A stretch of 49,356 bases of DNA, from contig URSA01000017.1 in assembly GCA_900550475.1 (NCBI GenBank), positions 1-49,356 on the forward strand. The letters run 5' to 3'. Every line of letters starts with the position of its first letter. Positions within the stretch are counted from its first letter, which is position 1. The notes beneath the pieces are model-generated. The model made no database searches. It was not told where the DNA came from and saw only the letters and a list, made by a program, of their open reading frames with translations. Below are positions 49,296 through 49,356 of the stretch, piece by piece. The stretch comes from an uncultured Lachnospiraceae bacterium. GTDB taxonomy: Bacteria > Bacillota > Clostridia > Lachnospirales > Lachnospiraceae. The position numbers and the translations under genes are program-made.

Positions 49296-49356
<61 letters not shown>

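Overview
The window looks like chromosomal DNA of an anaerobic, motile, probably spore-forming Firmicute of the Lachnospiraceae (Clostridium cluster XIVa) type. This is inferred from the family content: flagellin, a DUF6240-like flagellar protein, a BofA-like sporulation protein, a Gram-positive Tad pilus locus with DUF5702-like and DUF6382-FHA-like proteins, and a two-subunit class I fumarase. The first 60 bases of a 16S rRNA gene at the right end also fit. No database search was possible, so family names come from recognised motifs and gene order.

Layout. 1-8000 is a decaying accessory segment of lipoproteins, small membrane proteins and regulators. At least five genes there are broken by frameshifts or internal deletions: a LuxR-type membrane regulator, a zinc-ribbon protein, an XRE regulator, a DUF2207-like membrane protein and a GNAT acetyltransferase. 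8000-9450 is a compact metal unit, a His-rich permease plus a Fur-family regulator, with a perfect Fur-type palindrome at the promoter. 9454-16665 holds tRNA-Lys, tatD, a membrane diguanylate cyclase, a DUF2975/XRE pair, a DUF4153/4173-like membrane protein, a small lipoprotein and an ABC-F protein. 16793-20052 carries a DUF4358-like lipoprotein followed by an MBOAT O-acyltransferase and its DHHW partner, overlapping a convergent flotillin gene. 21701-24097 encodes a HAD/tyrosine-phosphatase fusion and RsmA.

24256-33394 contains a large acidic TPR protein with a degenerate AAA-like end, glycogen branching enzyme GlgB, a DUF6240/FliK-like protein, flagellin and a FliS-like chaperone. 33344-34068 is a divergent DUF2508 (YaaL-like) and BofA-like pair. 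34275-44590 is a complete Gram-positive Tad/Flp pilus operon: two A24 prepilin peptidases, TadZ, TadA/CpaF, TadB, a TadC with an extra extracytoplasmic domain, Flp pilin, a DUF5702-like protein, two TadE-type pseudopilins, a DUF6382-FHA protein and a rhomboid protease. 44735-48328 holds a flavodoxin/SCP2 fusion, a HIT protein, fumarase alpha and beta, and PlsC. The window ends with tRNA-Ser, a remnant of a DUF4143-type ATPase, and an rRNA promoter with the 16S start.

Two non-coding signals stand out. (1) The leader of the tad pseudopilin gene at 41068 forms a 20-bp stem (40931-40950 with 41048-41067) that buries its Shine-Dalgarno sequence. Every non-Watson-Crick position is a G-U wobble, and the 5' arm has a competing local hairpin, so it looks like an RNA switch. 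(2) A repeat family with two hairpins ends in a Shine-Dalgarno sequence just before a start codon. Three clear copies sit before tatD, flp and the DUF5702 gene, with one divergent relative before the flavodoxin/SCP2 gene.
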